From NCBI GenBank assembly GCA_948944455.1, contig CARBES010000042.1, positions 1 to 5,674 on the forward strand: a stretch of DNA of 5,674 nucleotides, given 5' to 3'. This DNA is from an uncultured Candidatus Saccharibacteria bacterium (lineage in GTDB: Bacteria; Patescibacteriota; Saccharimonadia; Saccharimonadales; Saccharimonadaceae). Both the position numbers and the translations under genes were made by a program. The stretch's first letter is position 1, and every line of letters starts with the position of its first letter. This document shows, piece after piece, positions 4,696 to 5,674 of the stretch. The notes under the pieces were generated by a model. It was not told where the DNA came from. It was given only the letters and a program-made list of their open reading frames with translations, and made no database searches.

Positions 4696-5674
4696 CTATT
4701 CGGCGGTATTTAGGAGGCACCGGACGAAAAAAGCATTAGCATAACCAGTCTTTAACCATGAGTACATTTGCGAAGCATCAAACGCAAAGTCAATAGCACC
4801 TATATTGCTACTAGTTACCGAAGTCCAATATCCACCGCTAGCATTAGCGTCCCAGGTGCCTCGAGTTGCTCTAGCTGGCGTAATATAACCTCCAAAAACG
4901 AGCTGATTTGGTAAACCTATAGCTATATTCTTTAATGTCACTTCGGGAGTAATCGCGCTAGAGAATAGAGTGTAGCTAGACCCATCCATACCTAATGGTA
5001 TCTTTTCAAACGGCTTATCTTCAGGTGCATAAAGATTTAACAGCCCATACAACCCATCCTTAATGAATGCTTTACCACCAGTCGGCAACTCCCAACCTTT
5101 CGCACAAATGCTACCATTTACTTTCGTCTCATCATGCATAGCCTGACTTTCTGTCACAGTTTGTGCTATTGTTGCCAACCACTGATAATAATTTCCCACT
5201 AGATAATGGCTATCATATATTTTGTTTACTGGGTCTATCGCCCAGCCAGCGGTCTTATAGAGATTCCCAGCTATGCCATCCTGCATATAAGATGCTTTAA
5301 AAGTGAACCCTGGATCAGATGCCGCTTTCCATCCACTGCTCGGTATTTCCAATACGATGCCATATTCAGTAAAACTAGATGACTCTATCCCCGGTATCAG
5401 ATTACGGATCGTATTAATATCGGTCAACCAATTTAAACCATTTTGAGCAATCTCTGATTGAATATGGAATAATTCGCTATTGGATGTATAAGGCTGCACA
5501 AACACATATTCCCCCTCATTCCAGCTGTATCCTGCATTAGTGTCTAGGCAGGCCGATTCATCCGCATACTCCCTCCCCTCACCATACAACCCGCTTGCTT
5601 CACCATCAGCTTGGGCTGGACACTCCGCTATCGTAAACCTCTTCAACTTCTCTTCTTCCGTCATATCAGCCACT
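4696..5674 (-). CDS. FISUMP-domain surface protein, 5' end outside window
   Basis: The visible 325 residues run in from the right edge with no believable start. The first codon in the window is a GTG without visible context, and the next ATG falls in ongoing sequence, so the N-terminus with any signal peptide lies outside. The first part is acidic and has two Cys (18, 42). The FISUMP module starts near GNYYQW (160-165), followed by CAKGWELPTG (190-199), SSYTLF (232-237), GGYWTSVTSS (280-289) and the terminal FFVRCL (315-320). Proteins with this domain are typically exported or surface-exposed; the ligand is unknown. The C-terminal fold resembles the C-type-lectin-like modules of variable adhesins, but the final codons are not rich in AAC, so diversification by a retroelement is not indicated. 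It converges on the FISUMP remnant at 4253-4471, with the palindromes between. Confidence 0.8.
   Translation of the reverse strand, partial: VADMTEEEKLKRFTIAECPAQADGEASGLYGEGREYADESACLDTNAGYSWNEGEYVFVQPYTSNSELFHIQSEIAQNGLNWLTDINTIRNLIPGIESSSFTEYGIVLEIPSSGWKAASDPGFTFKASYMQDGIAGNLYKTAGWAIDPVNKIYDSHYLVGNYYQWLATIAQTVTESQAMHDETKVNGSICAKGWELPTGGKAFIKDGLYGLLNLYAPEDKPFEKIPLGMDGSSYTLFSSAITPEVTLKNIAIGLPNQLVFGGYITPARATRGTWDANASGGYWTSVTSSNIGAIDFAFDASQMYSWLKTGYANAFFVRCLLNTAE

Noticed and set aside
4696..4860. Variable region of a diversity-generating retroelement
   Set aside because: The C-terminal module resembles lectin-like variable proteins, but AAC-type codons are not enriched, no template repeat is visible and no reverse transcriptase lies in the window.

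Overview
The window looks like chromosome of a Patescibacteria/CPR bacterium, most likely Candidatus Saccharibacteria (TM7). This is an inference from gene content: two FISUMP-type (Fibrobacter succinogenes major paralogous domain) surface-protein modules, a compact layout and a GT2/GT39 glycosyltransferase pair. No rRNA is present to settle it, and another CPR lineage is possible. The standard code fits all genes; the stops seen are TAA and TAG only.

Left part (1-2808, all minus strand). A tRNA-Asp(GTC) runs off the left edge and has its own promoter. A hairpin terminator follows. Then, in transcription order from the right, comes a probable operon: a GT39/PMT-like membrane glycosyltransferase (1309-2808), a HIT-family nucleotide hydrolase whose ATG abuts the previous stop codon (802-1308), and a six-helix DUF308/HdeD-like membrane protein (148-741).

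Centre (2809-4254). A 69-bp divergent promoter region separates the GT39 operon from a plus-strand GT2 polyprenyl-phosphate glycosyltransferase (2878-3834). Both promoters have a perfect extended -10 so close to the ATG that both mRNAs should be leaderless or nearly so. A run of seven G lies in the spacer of the GT39 promoter. The two enzymes plausibly work together: GT2 charges a lipid carrier with a sugar on the cytoplasmic side, and GT39 transfers that sugar outside the membrane. A 90-nt gap rich in competing RNA pairings, including an interlocked pseudoknot-like pair of stems and a complement to the Shine-Dalgarno, leads to a YxeA-family (DUF1093) small exported or anchored protein (3925-4254).

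Right part (4253-5674). Directly at the YxeA stop begins a headless C-terminal piece of a FISUMP protein (plus strand, 72 codons). Facing it is a long FISUMP protein on the minus strand, cut by the right edge. Between the two 3' ends sit two strong inverted repeats: a perfect 17-bp arm pair (4481-4551) and a 107-nt GC-clamped structure with an inner hairpin (4557-4663). Neither has a terminator T-tract. The convergent surface-protein modules with paired palindromes, and the structured leader of yxeA, are the most unusual parts of the window.
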